From positions 1-21,268 of the IMG/VR virus record IMGVR_UViG_3300046001_006851: a stretch of DNA of 21,268 nucleotides; one strand, given 5' to 3'. The position numbers were made by a program, and so were the translations under genes. Origin of the DNA: a virus. This document shows positions 14,494 through 21,268 of the stretch, one piece after another. The notes below the pieces were generated by a model that saw nothing but the letters and a program-made list of their open reading frames with translations, searched no databases and had not been told where the DNA came from. Every line of letters begins with the position of its first letter. Position 1 is the stretch's first letter.

Positions 14494-15094
14494 CATAACA
14501 AAATTCATTGACACAATTGACAACGGCCATTGGATCGAAATTGGAGTGGACCGTGGCGAAGGCAGTACCCGATTCTTTGCGGATCTGTGCCAAGCTCGTG
14601 GGGTGGATTTTTACGGTGTAGATATGGATGCTGAACAAATTAAACGGGCAACCAGCAATTTAATGGTTGACGGAACACTGCCAGATCATGTAAAATTAGC
14701 ACAGGCCAAGGGCGAAGAATTTTTACAACAGTTGGACCCAGCAGTTAAAATATCATTGGCATACCTGGACAACTTTGATTGGGATTACTGGTTGGGTGGC
14801 GCAGAAGAAGGGTTTGTAGCCGGTGTCAAACAGAAGTATAGAGATTTAATGAACATTGAGATGACCAACCTAAATAGTCAGCAAACACACCTGTTGCAGG
14901 CAATCTTGTTGATGAACAGGATGACTGACAACAGCATTATCATATGTGATGACACTTGGTATCATCCGCAAGAAGGTGTTTTCATTGGCAAGTGCTCTGC
15001 TGCTATTCCTTTTCTAATGCTGCAAGGATATAGACATTTGCACAATGATGGATACAGGCAAAACAGCGGCGCAATTTTTGGAAGATTTAAGTAA
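14474..15094 (+). CDS. SAM-dependent methyltransferase-like protein (Methyltransf_24 type)
   Basis: A 206-residue protein with GAAGGA (14461-14466) ahead of its ATG, which lies inside the previous gene. WIEIGVDRGEGSTRFFADL is a motif I variant, VDFYGVDMDAEQIKRA gives the acidic residue after strand 2, and SIIICDDTWYHP fits the metal-binding or active-site strand of the Methyltransf_24/cephalosporin hydroxylase-like group. Those enzymes include sugar and O-methyltransferases. The substrate is unknown; the sugar genes around it suggest glycan methylation. The C-terminal YRQNSGAIFGRF is a typical final strand. Followed eight bases later by queE. Confidence 0.7.
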   Translation: MGTYYRNITKFIDTIDNGHWIEIGVDRGEGSTRFFADLCQARGVDFYGVDMDAEQIKRATSNLMVDGTLPDHVKLAQAKGEEFLQQLDPAVKISLAYLDNFDWDYWLGGAEEGFVAGVKQKYRDLMNIEMTNLNSQQTHLLQAILLMNRMTDNSIIICDDTWYHPQEGVFIGKCSAAIPFLMLQGYRHLHNDGYRQNSGAIFGRFK

Positions 15095-15102
15095 AGGATA
15101 AT

Positions 15103-15978
15103 ATGTTCGGAACAAACGAAATCATTGGCAAGAAGTACTTTAAAGACGCACAAGAAAACACCTTGATGGTGACCAGTATGTTCTTTACCTTACAAGGTGA
15201 AGGACCCTATGCTGGCTTGCCAGCACTGTTTATTCGACTGGCCAAATGCAACTTGGATTGCAGTTTCTGTGACACATTCTTTGATGACGGTGATGTGTTC
15301 ACCTATGCAGAACTGGAACAAAAGGCACATGAAACTATTCGCGACTTTTGGGTCAGCAAAGGCAAACCAGTGCCTGAGTGGGCAGTGCGGGATCGCAACG
15401 ACTATCCCGGAGTTGTTCTGGTAATGACTGGCGGCGAACCCTTGCTGCAAGACAACATCTCGGGATGGATGAAACGACAGTTGTTGCACTACAAAGCAGT
15501 GCAGGTTGAAAGCAACGGCATACCTGACACAGATGTGCCTACTGGTGTCACACTGGTGTGTTCGCCCAAATGCATTGAGAAGAATGGCAAGGCTGTCAAG
15601 TATCTTGCACCCAGTAAAACTATTTTAGACCGTGCAGACTGTTTGAAGTTTGTTGTAACTGCCGATGCGGAATCACCTTACAACACAGTTCCAGACTGGG
15701 CATTTGAATGGAAACAGCGCAACCCCAACAAGGAAGTTTACTGTAGCCCAATGAACGTCTACAACAGTTTTCCACAGAAGATCAAATTGTTGCGAGCAGA
15801 GAAAGGCCAAATAACCATGGCTGAACGCAGCACTGTGGATGAAGTGATTAGTTTTTGGGAACCAGGGCTGTTGAACTTGGCTGACAACCAACGCAATCAT
15901 GAATATGTGGGGCAGTTTTGTATAGAGAATGGGTTCAAGTTGAACTTGCAGCAGCATCTATACACAAGTTTGGCATAA
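15103..15978 (+). CDS. queE: 7-carboxy-7-deazaguanine synthase (radical SAM)
   Basis: A 291-residue radical SAM enzyme that rearranges 6-carboxytetrahydropterin to 7-carboxy-7-deazaguanine. FTLQGEGPYAGLPALFIRLAKCNLDCSFCDT is the QueE signature: QGEG, then the cluster motif CxxxCxxC with C49, C53 and C56. VMTGGEPLLQ is the SAM-binding GGEP motif, VESNG and VCSPK match later QueE core strands, and LQxHxY near the C-terminus is typical of QueE. It is longer than E. coli QueE (223 residues), mainly through an insert after the cluster motif and an extended C-terminal half. AAAGGA lies five bases ahead of the ATG. It is third in the route after folE and queD. Confidence 0.92.
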   Translation: MFGTNEIIGKKYFKDAQENTLMVTSMFFTLQGEGPYAGLPALFIRLAKCNLDCSFCDTFFDDGDVFTYAELEQKAHETIRDFWVSKGKPVPEWAVRDRNDYPGVVLVMTGGEPLLQDNISGWMKRQLLHYKAVQVESNGIPDTDVPTGVTLVCSPKCIEKNGKAVKYLAPSKTILDRADCLKFVVTADAESPYNTVPDWAFEWKQRNPNKEVYCSPMNVYNSFPQKIKLLRAEKGQITMAERSTVDEVISFWEPGLLNLADNQRNHEYVGQFCIENGFKLNLQQHLYTSLA

Positions 15979-15992
15979 CAAAGGAAAACACA

Positions 15993-16382
15993 ATGGGATT
16001 TTTTGATAGATTTAAAAAGAAGCCAGCGCCAGAAACTCCGAAACCCCGGACGGAGAAACCTAAAGCACCAGTCAAAACTGAAAAAGAAATTGCTACAGAA
16101 AAAGGACAACCTTGGGTTGCTATCTTGAGCATGGACATTGATCCTGACAACTTGCATCAGGGTGCATTTGAACTGGACTGGAATGACAAGTTTGTGGCCA
16201 ATCTGGTGCGAGCAGGCTATCAAGGTCGGCCCGATGACAAAGATTCCGACATAGTGGATCGCTGGTTTCAAAATGTTTGCAGGCATGTGGTCATGGAAAC
16301 CTGGGAACAGGAAATGGCCAACAATCCTAGTCGTGTGGTTAAACAACGAGACATCGGCGACGGCAGAACAGAAGTGTCTTGA
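15993..16382 (+). CDS. conserved phage-type hypothetical protein
   Basis: Start chosen at ATG 15993, with AAAGGA (15980-15985) upstream; an in-frame ATG at 15918 lies within queE and adds no homologous-looking sequence. The protein has 129 residues: a short amphipathic N-terminus (MGFFDRFKKK), a Pro/Lys/Glu-rich linker (residues 11-32), and a compact domain with EIATEKGQPWVAILSMDID, GAFELDWNDKFVANLVRAGY and DIVDRWFQNVCRHVVMETWEQ. This order is familiar from T4-like aquatic phage hypotheticals. Function unknown. It touches the first SGNH gene by one base. Confidence 0.7.
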   Translation: MGFFDRFKKKPAPETPKPRTEKPKAPVKTEKEIATEKGQPWVAILSMDIDPDNLHQGAFELDWNDKFVANLVRAGYQGRPDDKDSDIVDRWFQNVCRHVVMETWEQEMANNPSRVVKQRDIGDGRTEVS

Positions 16383-17005
16383 TGATCTTGTTCAACGGTG
16401 ACAGCCATACAGCTGGATCTAATACAACTGTTGCAGATAGATTTAGTAATTTGGTATCTGCTGCATTTGATGCTGATACTGTTAATCTAGCAAAAATCGG
16501 AGCCAGCAACGCTCGAATTTTAAGAACCACACAGGAATACATTGCCAATAACACAGTGGATTTAATCGTGGTTGGATGGTCTACCTGGGAACGCGAAGAA
16601 TGGAAATATCAAGATAGTTATTACAGTGTTAACTCGTCCGGGCATGACGCATTGCCACCAGCACTGTTAGACCGGTACAAAACATGGGTAATAGATCAAA
16701 CACCAGACAGTTTAATTGCTAAATCGCAAAAGTGGCACGAAGATATTTACAAATTTCATTTGGAATTAGAACAAAAAAATATAAAGCATTTGTTTTTTAA
16801 TTGCATGTATGATTTTTTTCGTCCATTGAATGTTTACAACTGGAACAATCAATATATAGGGCCATATGACAATGACAGCAGCTATTACTGGTATTTAAAA
16901 AATCAAGGTATCAACGCCGACCAATGGTATCATTATTGCGCCGACGGTCATGCCCAATGGGCAAGGTTGTTAGTTAATTATATTAAAGAATACAAATTAC
17001 TATGA
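16382..17005 (+). CDS. SGNH/GDSL hydrolase-like protein, copy 1
   Basis: Start taken at ATG 16382 (TGATG junction); a TTG one codon earlier is possible. The 207-residue protein has FNGDSHTAG at the N-terminus (block I, catalytic Ser8), GASNARILRTT (block II/III area), VVGWSTWEREEW, and CADGHAQWARLL near the end, where the Asp and His of DGH probably complete the triad as in block V. The family includes esterases and carbohydrate O-acetyl hydrolases or transferases. It is AT-rich relative to its neighbours. The next gene is a clear paralogue. No signal peptide; likely cytoplasmic or virion-associated. Confidence 0.72.
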   Translation: MILFNGDSHTAGSNTTVADRFSNLVSAAFDADTVNLAKIGASNARILRTTQEYIANNTVDLIVVGWSTWEREEWKYQDSYYSVNSSGHDALPPALLDRYKTWVIDQTPDSLIAKSQKWHEDIYKFHLELEQKNIKHLFFNCMYDFFRPLNVYNWNNQYIGPYDNDSSYYWYLKNQGINADQWYHYCADGHAQWARLLVNYIKEYKLL

Positions 17006-17703
17006 TATTGTATGTAAACGGCGACAGCCATACCGCAGCAGCAGAAGCAGTCAATCCACATGCATTTGCCATGGACGATGGACCATTGTTTTACATGGGG
17101 CGGGCACCACATCCAGAAAATTTAGCAGTGAGCTGGGGCACACGCTTGAGCAAAGCATTAAGAGCCAGTTTCCACTGCGGTGCCGAGAGTGCCAGCAGCA
17201 ACACCAGAATACTCAGAACAACCAGAGATTGGCTGACCAAAATACGAAACTTTGACGAAGTGTTGATGGTGATTCAATGGAGTACCTGGGAACGCGAAGA
17301 ATGGTTGATTGACGGTGTGTACTATCAAATTGGTGCCAGCGGACAGGACGATGTGCCCGAAGAACATACACAACGCTACAAGGAATTTGTAGTTGGTGTT
17401 GATTGGAAAGAAAAAACCAAACAAGCACATAATGAAATTTGGCAACTGCATACCGATCTGGAGGGCCTGGGTGTAAATCACATCTTCTTCAATGGCAACA
17501 ACGATTTTAGTGCAATTACAGACCGAAAAGACTGGGGCACCAGTTATATTGACCCATATGATCCTGCAGGCACTTACAGTGCTCGAATACAAGCACAAGG
17601 TATCCAAACAGTTACGCCCAAATCGTGGCATTTTGGCAGCGATGGCCATAGCTTTTGGAATCGTTTTATGTTACAATATATCAATGCCAACAACAAAGTT
17701 TAA
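17002..17703 (+). CDS. SGNH/GDSL hydrolase-like protein, copy 2
   Basis: A 233-residue protein coupled by ATGA to copy 1. It shares the same blocks in the same order: VNGDSHTA (Ser9), SNTRILRTT, IQWSTWEREEW, HIFFNGNNDF, YIDPYD and SDGHSFWNRF. It differs by an insert of roughly 25 residues after block I (NPHAFAMDDGPLFYMGRAPH). Identity is strongest at the active-site blocks, as expected for an old tandem duplication with diverged specificity. Possible roles are deacetylation or acetylation of surface sugars. The exact chemistry cannot be read from sequence. Confidence 0.75.
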   Translation: MILYVNGDSHTAAAEAVNPHAFAMDDGPLFYMGRAPHPENLAVSWGTRLSKALRASFHCGAESASSNTRILRTTRDWLTKIRNFDEVLMVIQWSTWEREEWLIDGVYYQIGASGQDDVPEEHTQRYKEFVVGVDWKEKTKQAHNEIWQLHTDLEGLGVNHIFFNGNNDFSAITDRKDWGTSYIDPYDPAGTYSARIQAQGIQTVTPKSWHFGSDGHSFWNRFMLQYINANNKV

Positions 17704-17712
17704 AGAGTTATC

Positions 17713-18720
17713 ATGCGTTATGTGTTAATTGATACAGCCAACATGTTCTTTCGTGCCAGGCACACAGCTTTTCGCGCCAGTGATCCTTGGGAAAAAGTCG
17801 GAGTAGCACTGCATACCACCTTGATGAGTGCCAACAAAGTGGTCAAACGCTTTGAAGCAGATCATGTGGTATTTGCACTGGAAGGTCGCAGCTGGCGCAA
17901 AGATCACTACAAACCTTACAAGGCCAATCGTGCTGTGGCTCGCGCAGCACTGACCGAGGCCGAAGCCGAAGAAGATGCCATGTTCTGGGAAGCATTTGAT
18001 AACCTGACTAAATACTTGTCAGAGCGAACCAACTGTAGTGTGATTAGATGCCCCACTGCCGAAGGCGATGACATCATTGCTCGCTGGATCAATCTACATC
18101 CCCAAGACGAACACATTGTGATCAGCAGCGACACAGATTTTGTGCAGTTGGTGGCCCAAAATGTAAAACAATACAATGGTATCACAGACGAACTTATCAC
18201 AGTTGACGGTATCTTTGATGCCAAAGGCCGACCTGTAGTTGACAAGAAAACAAAAGAACCCAAGAAGATTCCAGACCCTGCGTGGTTGTTGTTTGAAAAG
18301 TGCATGCGTGGCGACACCAGCGACAATGTGTTTTCGGCATATCCAGGAGTGCGCACCAAAGGTACCAAGAACAAGGTGGGCCTAGAAGAAGCATTTGCTG
18401 ATCGTACAAACAAAGGCTATTCGTGGAACAATCTCATGTTGCAGCGTTGGACTGACCACAACGGCGAAGAACATCGTGTGCTGGACGACTACGAGCGCAA
18501 TAGACAGTTAATCGATCTTACACATCAGCCGCAGGCCATCAAAGACACTGTGGATCTTGCCATCATTGACCAGGTGTCGCACAAAGATATTGGTCAAGTT
18601 GGTGTGAGATTCATGCAGTTCTGTGGCAAATACGATTTGGTCCGATGCAGCGAAGGTGCCGACAGTTTTGGTCGTTGGTTGAACGAGACATATAAAGGAG
18701 TACTAAATGTTAGTGGCTAA
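17713..18720 (+). CDS. 5'-3' exonuclease / flap endonuclease (T4 RNase H-like)
   Basis: A 335-residue FEN-family nuclease. The start follows AAAGAG (17702-17707). Metal-site and family motifs are VLIDTANMFFRARH (D7), GRSWRKDHYKPYKANR (arch/helical gateway region), PTAEGDDIIARW, VISSDTDFVQLV and MRGDTSDNVFSAYPGVRTKGT (the GDxxDN and helix-hairpin-helix part). In T4 the equivalent RNase H removes RNA primers and flaps during replication. The length is close to that of T4 RNase H (305). This gene is the clearest replication function in the window. It overlaps the next gene by 14 bases, and AAAGGAG for that gene lies within its 3' end. Confidence 0.88.
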   Translation: MRYVLIDTANMFFRARHTAFRASDPWEKVGVALHTTLMSANKVVKRFEADHVVFALEGRSWRKDHYKPYKANRAVARAALTEAEAEEDAMFWEAFDNLTKYLSERTNCSVIRCPTAEGDDIIARWINLHPQDEHIVISSDTDFVQLVAQNVKQYNGITDELITVDGIFDAKGRPVVDKKTKEPKKIPDPAWLLFEKCMRGDTSDNVFSAYPGVRTKGTKNKVGLEEAFADRTNKGYSWNNLMLQRWTDHNGEEHRVLDDYERNRQLIDLTHQPQAIKDTVDLAIIDQVSHKDIGQVGVRFMQFCGKYDLVRCSEGADSFGRWLNETYKGVLNVSG

Positions 18721-19141
18721 AGTAATAGCAGATAAACAATATTGGATTTTGCAAGACGACAATCAAAAGGTCGGCAACATCGAAGCATGGAACGGCGGCT
18801 ATCAGGTTCGCATACATGATCAAGTAAAACAGTTTAAAACAATTAAACTTGCGGCTCGTGAATCAAACATTGTGTTTGAAAAAGGCGCGGTGCCAACCAA
18901 ACCAGACACCAGCCAGGTACATGGCTTTCCTGTGTCAGGCAGATGTTATAATCCTGTATGGGATGTGGCACATCGCTTGCCGTTGTATACCAAGACTCGC
19001 AAAAGCAAAAGTTGGTTTGCTGCCGGATGGTATTCTATCAAGCGTGGGCGTAAATGGAAGTTGGTACAGGATCCCAAGTTGATTGCACTACAACGCTATC
19101 CGTATCAAGGCCCATTCCACAGCAAAGAAGAAGTAAAATGA
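18707..19141 (+). CDS. conserved phage-type hypothetical protein
   Basis: A 144-residue basic protein with a good ribosome binding site (AAAGGAG, 18694-18700) inside the nuclease gene. The N-terminal half is beta-rich (QYWILQDDNQKVGNIEAWNGGYQVRIHDQVKQF). The C-terminal half has a distinctive VSGRCYNPVWDVAHRLPLYTKTRKSKSWFAAGWYSIK and LIALQRYPYQGPF pattern, familiar from T4-like aquatic phages. No enzyme motif is seen; a nucleic-acid-binding role would fit the basic charge and the nuclease neighbour, but this is inference. It ends in an ATGA overlap. Confidence 0.75.
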   Translation: MLVAKVIADKQYWILQDDNQKVGNIEAWNGGYQVRIHDQVKQFKTIKLAARESNIVFEKGAVPTKPDTSQVHGFPVSGRCYNPVWDVAHRLPLYTKTRKSKSWFAAGWYSIKRGRKWKLVQDPKLIALQRYPYQGPFHSKEEVK

Positions 19142-19503
19142 ATCCGTTTAGAGACCAAGAAAAGTTCATGCGAGCATGCGATCAGAAAACTGATGCGTAT
19201 GCAATTTCTCAGTACAACATGTATCTGAATCTGATAGACGAAGAACATGCTGAACTCAAACAAGCAGTTGCCGACGACGACATGACCGAACAGTTGGATG
19301 CCTTGATTGATATTTTAGTTGTGACAATTGGTGCTATTCACAGTGCTGGCTTTGATGGTGAAGGTGCTTGGAAAGAAGTCATGAGTACAAACTTTGCTAA
19401 GATTGATCGTGAAACTGGCAAGGTGCGCAAGCGTGAAGATGGCAAGGTACTCAAGCCCACCGGTTGGACTCCGCCAGATCTCAAAACATATCTTAAAAAA
19501 TGA
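19138..19503 (+). CDS. MazG-like nucleotide pyrophosphohydrolase
   Basis: Start chosen at 19138 (ATGA overlap) instead of an in-frame ATG at 19054 inside the previous gene. The 121-residue protein has LIDEEHAELKQAV (the ExxE part) and EQLDALIDILVVTIGAI (the ExxD part), together the EExxE...ExxD magnesium site of all-alpha NTP pyrophosphatases, then the AWKEVMSTNFAKID and GKVRKREDGKVLKPTGWTPPDL tail seen in phage and bacterial MazG/PRA-PH-like enzymes. These hydrolyse NTPs or dNTPs to the monophosphate and PPi, perhaps cleaning or shaping the dNTP pool or (p)ppGpp level. Substrate unproven. Confidence 0.85.
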   Translation: MNPFRDQEKFMRACDQKTDAYAISQYNMYLNLIDEEHAELKQAVADDDMTEQLDALIDILVVTIGAIHSAGFDGEGAWKEVMSTNFAKIDRETGKVRKREDGKVLKPTGWTPPDLKTYLKK

Positions 19504-19709
19504 GTATCCATATTCAAAAATTCATTGAGCGTGTACAGGGTTTTGAAGCCAGAGCCGCAAAAGACTTTACCATGTCAATGAAAGATGCCAAAGATCTACA
19601 CGCCGATATCACACGACTACTGTTGACTGTGAATCAACTGCGCGAAATGACTGTTGCTGCCCAACAAAACGACAAAATTTCCATTGAAGTTGGGGGCGGC
19701 TCATTCTAA
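19500..19709 (+). CDS. small conserved phage-type hypothetical protein
   Basis: A 69-residue protein coupled by ATGA to the MazG-like gene. It is mostly one or two amphipathic helices (IQKFIERVQGFEARAAKDF, DAKDLHADITRLLLTVNQLREMTVAAQ) followed by a short strand (ISIEVGGGSF). This layout suggests a helical oligomer. Similar short proteins occur in T4-like aquatic phages as I recall. Function unknown. It is the last gene of the run that begins at queD; a promoter-like motif follows. Confidence 0.65.
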   Translation: MSIHIQKFIERVQGFEARAAKDFTMSMKDAKDLHADITRLLLTVNQLREMTVAAQQNDKISIEVGGGSF

Positions 19710-19726
19710 TAACTCCCTATATTTGT

Positions 19727-19734
19727 CATAAATA
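19727..19734 (+). promoter_or_regulatory. candidate T4-like late promoter (CATAAATA)
   Basis: CATAAATA lies in the 44-base gap before the gene at 19754 and is followed by AAAA, the same twelve-base string as at 11315-11326. It fits the NATAAATA late-promoter pattern of T4-like cyanophages. A convincing sigma70 pair is not visible in this gap. Confidence 0.45.
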
Positions 19735-19753
19735 AAAATGTAGGAGTTTAATG

Positions 19754-20050
19754 ATGTCAAGACCCAAACCCAAAGTTCTTTTAGAACTCACAAACAAAGC
19801 CACTTACAAGACAGAACAGGTGTTGTCTTCGTCCGGCGTGTGGGCGGTATTCTATGATGACACTCCGATCAATCTCAAGACCAGCAACATGCTGGTGCAG
19901 ACTCCTGGACCCAAATACAAGAAAGTTTCTTTCTCCAATCCCGGACATGCTCACAATCTTTCAAAGAAGTTAAACGCACAATTCAAGACTGACAAGTTCA
20001 CTGTGGTGTTGTTGAAGCAGGGCGATACTGTTCAGCCCAGTGGTGCGTGA
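19754..20050 (+). CDS. small conserved phage-type hypothetical protein
   Basis: Two ATGs are in tandem at 19751 and 19754; the second is chosen because AGGAG (19742-19746) is then seven bases away. The protein has 98 residues. Features: VLLELTNKATYKTEQVL, then WAVFYDDTPINLKT, then GPKYKKVSFSNPGHAHNLSKKLNAQFKTDKFTVVLLK. The segment KYKKVSFSNPGHAxNL is very familiar from T4-like aquatic phages, where it is hypothetical. Small alpha/beta fold likely, basic in charge. It is first behind the late-promoter-like motif. Function unknown. Confidence 0.72.
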   Translation: MSRPKPKVLLELTNKATYKTEQVLSSSGVWAVFYDDTPINLKTSNMLVQTPGPKYKKVSFSNPGHAHNLSKKLNAQFKTDKFTVVLLKQGDTVQPSGA

Positions 20051-20399
20051 CAAACTAAAATTGACTCAAGCATTGGTAGCAGAGCTGCCAGTAGAGTTCA
20101 ACGAGTCTGTGGAATCTGCATCAAGATCCTGGTGGTCAAACATTCGCAAGACCGGCGGCATGAGATTGACTGACCACGGTTACTATGTGTTTAGTCGTGT
20201 GTTGGATCTGGCACATTACGGAATAGATATCAAGCCAACAGCCAGTCGCATTGTGTTGGCGTTAGATCGCAAACTACAAACTCCTTACTATATAGAAATT
20301 GAAAAACGCATACCTGTGAGAGTATACATGTTTGGCAGCCGCGAAGCAGTGACAGCACAGTTGTATGGTGATTTGGAAAAGTTCTTAAAGAATTATTAA
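20040..20399 (+). CDS. conserved phage-type hypothetical protein, GTG start
   Basis: A 119-residue protein starting at GTG 20040 (or GTG 20043) within the end of the previous gene; no in-frame ATG is near. Features are RSWWSNIRKTGGMRLTDHGYYVFSRVLDLAHYGIDI, in which a helix-turn-helix-like arrangement is possible, followed by strands (YYIEIEKRIPVRVYMFG) and a C-terminal helix. A DNA-binding or regulatory role is possible but unproven. I recall similar hypothetical proteins in T4-like phages. Its end is one base before the next gene. Confidence 0.68.
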   Translation: MVRDKLKLTQALVAELPVEFNESVESASRSWWSNIRKTGGMRLTDHGYYVFSRVLDLAHYGIDIKPTASRIVLALDRKLQTPYYIEIEKRIPVRVYMFGSREAVTAQLYGDLEKFLKNY

Positions 20400-20400
20400 C

Positions 20401-21201
20401 ATGATTGATACAATCACAATTGTATTTCAAGACGAATTAGAAACATTAAAAACTCAAGCGCGGAGTTTAGCAGTTTACGGTAAAGACTTGGGTACTATAT
20501 TTGTAGTGATAAATCAAGACACAGATCTAGTGCCCGAAATTGATCGATCCTGGTGGGGTCGTTTTCATGATCATGTTCAAATAATTTCAAGAAATACATT
20601 TGGAGATGCATGGGTTCAAAACGGTTGGGTAAGTCAGCAGGCATTAAAATTGTTGACCAGCACTTTTAGCAGCAATGATTGGAGCATAATACTTGATGCT
20701 AAAACTTTTTTTGTTAACCCTATGCCTGAGGTGGAATCTAGGCCGGCTGTAGGCCAGCTGGAGATTTATCCGGTATTTGTGCCCAGTCAAGAGATAGTCA
20801 ACCGGTTGTTTGGAATTGATCTTGTAAAACAACTAGGGCCCGGTGGTGTTCCTTTCGTAATCAACAATGGTCAAGCTCGGGAAATGATCAAGTGGATAGA
20901 GTCCCACACTCAACAGACATTTGCCAGCTGGTTCCAAAGTCAAGGCATGCTGACAGAATTTATTTTGTATTCAGGATGGATACAGTATCAGTACGGTGAT
21001 TTTAATTCGTTGTACAATGTTTCAAAATCCAATCTGCAGCCGTGTAATCTTTGTCACAGCGAAGTGGCCAGTTTTGATCGTATATTTAAAACAATGGCCA
21101 GTGCTACCACAGTTAGTGTACATCGCAGAGCATGGACCGAATTGACTCCCGTGCAACAAACACAATATACCAATTTCTTAGCCAGCAGGGGCATTCTATG
21201 A
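20401..21201 (+). CDS. DUF6492-like putative glycosyltransferase (GT-A)
   Basis: A 266-residue protein. ITIVFQDELETLKTQARSL is a GT-A-like opening strand and helix; GWVSQQALKLL followed by DWSIILDAKTFFVNP matches, from memory, the DUF6492 pattern in which the Asp-containing strand corresponds to the DxD region. GGVPFVINNG and the later HRRAW segment fit the sugar-binding C-terminal half. Donor and acceptor are unknown. No membrane span. It overlaps the PIG-L deacetylase start by ATGA, so the pair probably act on the same glycan. Confidence 0.7.
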   Translation: MIDTITIVFQDELETLKTQARSLAVYGKDLGTIFVVINQDTDLVPEIDRSWWGRFHDHVQIISRNTFGDAWVQNGWVSQQALKLLTSTFSSNDWSIILDAKTFFVNPMPEVESRPAVGQLEIYPVFVPSQEIVNRLFGIDLVKQLGPGGVPFVINNGQAREMIKWIESHTQQTFASWFQSQGMLTEFILYSGWIQYQYGDFNSLYNVSKSNLQPCNLCHSEVASFDRIFKTMASATTVSVHRRAWTELTPVQQTQYTNFLASRGIL

Positions 21202-21268
21202 AAGCAGTATGTGTGGTTGCGCATCCTGACGACTGTGTGATCTTTGCTTATAGTTTTATACACAATCA
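21198..21268 (+). CDS. PIG-L/LmbE-family deacetylase, 3' end cut by window
   Basis: The ATG overlaps the previous stop (ATGA) and the frame stays open to the window end, giving 23 residues. The N-terminus KAVCVVAHPDDCVIF matches the PIG-L/LmbE opening strand and the AHPDDE zinc motif, with Cys where Glu is usual. The family removes N-acetyl groups from GlcNAc-containing glycolipids and related substrates. Only the first motif is visible, so activity and specificity cannot be judged. Coupling to the putative glycosyltransferase suggests glycan modification. Confidence 0.65.
   Translation, partial: MKAVCVVAHPDDCVIFAYSFIHN

Noticed and set aside
15918-15992. Upstream ATG for the gene at 15993
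   Set aside because: It lies inside the 3' end of queE; 15993 has a clear ribosome binding site and a natural N-terminus.
19054-19137. Upstream ATG for the MazG-like gene
   Set aside because: It overlaps the previous gene by 88 bases and adds residues outside the family; 19138 gives an ATGA junction.
1-21268. Long open frames on the minus strand, for example 7795-8436, 3946-4428 and 17158-17649
   Set aside because: Each lies opposite a well-supported + strand gene, has no family motif, and encodes Cys/His/Phe-rich sequence typical of the antisense of real genes.
1-21268. tRNA genes, CRISPR arrays, integrase, attachment sites or insertion sequences
   Set aside because: None seen: the gaps are too short for tRNAs, no regularly spaced repeats occur, and no recombinase or transposase motifs appear in the translated genes.

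Overview
The window is 21.3 kb of very dense coding sequence, with every credible gene on the + strand. Most junctions are ATGA or few-base overlaps, and no gap between genes exceeds about 80 bases. The content points to a large tailed phage of the T4-like aquatic kind. It has a T4 RNase H/FEN-type 5' nuclease, a MazG-like pyrophosphohydrolase, a DpdA-type DNA transglycosylase with FolE, QueD and QueE, a HIT protein, DUF2452, and many small proteins that resemble families I recall from marine and freshwater myoviruses. The bacterial-style cargo (7Fe ferredoxin FdxA, Prx5-like peroxiredoxin, S8 protease with signal peptide) suggests a Gram-negative, perhaps betaproteobacterial, host. That host guess is inference only.

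Layout. (1) 1-2749: the 3' part of dpdA, then small conserved phage genes, one of which (2015-2488) looks to me like a divergent T-fold (QueD-like) protein. (2) 2753-7028: an AT-rich sulfotransferase-like gene with a TTG start, two small phage genes, then a sugar block (GT-B glycosyltransferase, GalE-like epimerase, very short DegT-like aminotransferase). (3) 7095-8660: folE behind a sigma70-type promoter, then peroxiredoxin and FdxA. (4) 8718-11323: a secreted subtilisin-like protease with a possible beta-barrel C-terminus, behind its own near-consensus promoter, then a HIT protein. (5) 11399-15978: queD behind another promoter, a GT2 enzyme, two methyltransferases, two small phage genes (one DUF2452) and queE. 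(6) 15993-20399: a small phage protein, two tandem SGNH-like paralogues, the 5' nuclease, a MazG-like enzyme and small conserved phage genes. (7) 20401-21268: a DUF6492-like putative glycosyltransferase and the start of a PIG-L/LmbE deacetylase cut by the window edge.

How the genes work together. FolE, QueD and QueE turn GTP into 7-carboxy-7-deazaguanine, and DpdA-type enzymes insert 7-deazaguanines into DNA. The phage therefore probably modifies its own DNA to resist host nucleases. QueC is not in the window. The sugar enzymes, methyltransferases, SGNH proteins and PIG-L enzyme look like a toolkit for decorating phage or host surface glycans. The peroxiredoxin-ferredoxin pair and the exported protease are unusual host-interaction cargo. 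I see no tRNA, rRNA, CRISPR array, integrase or insertion sequence, and no gene-free stretch longer than 300 bases.
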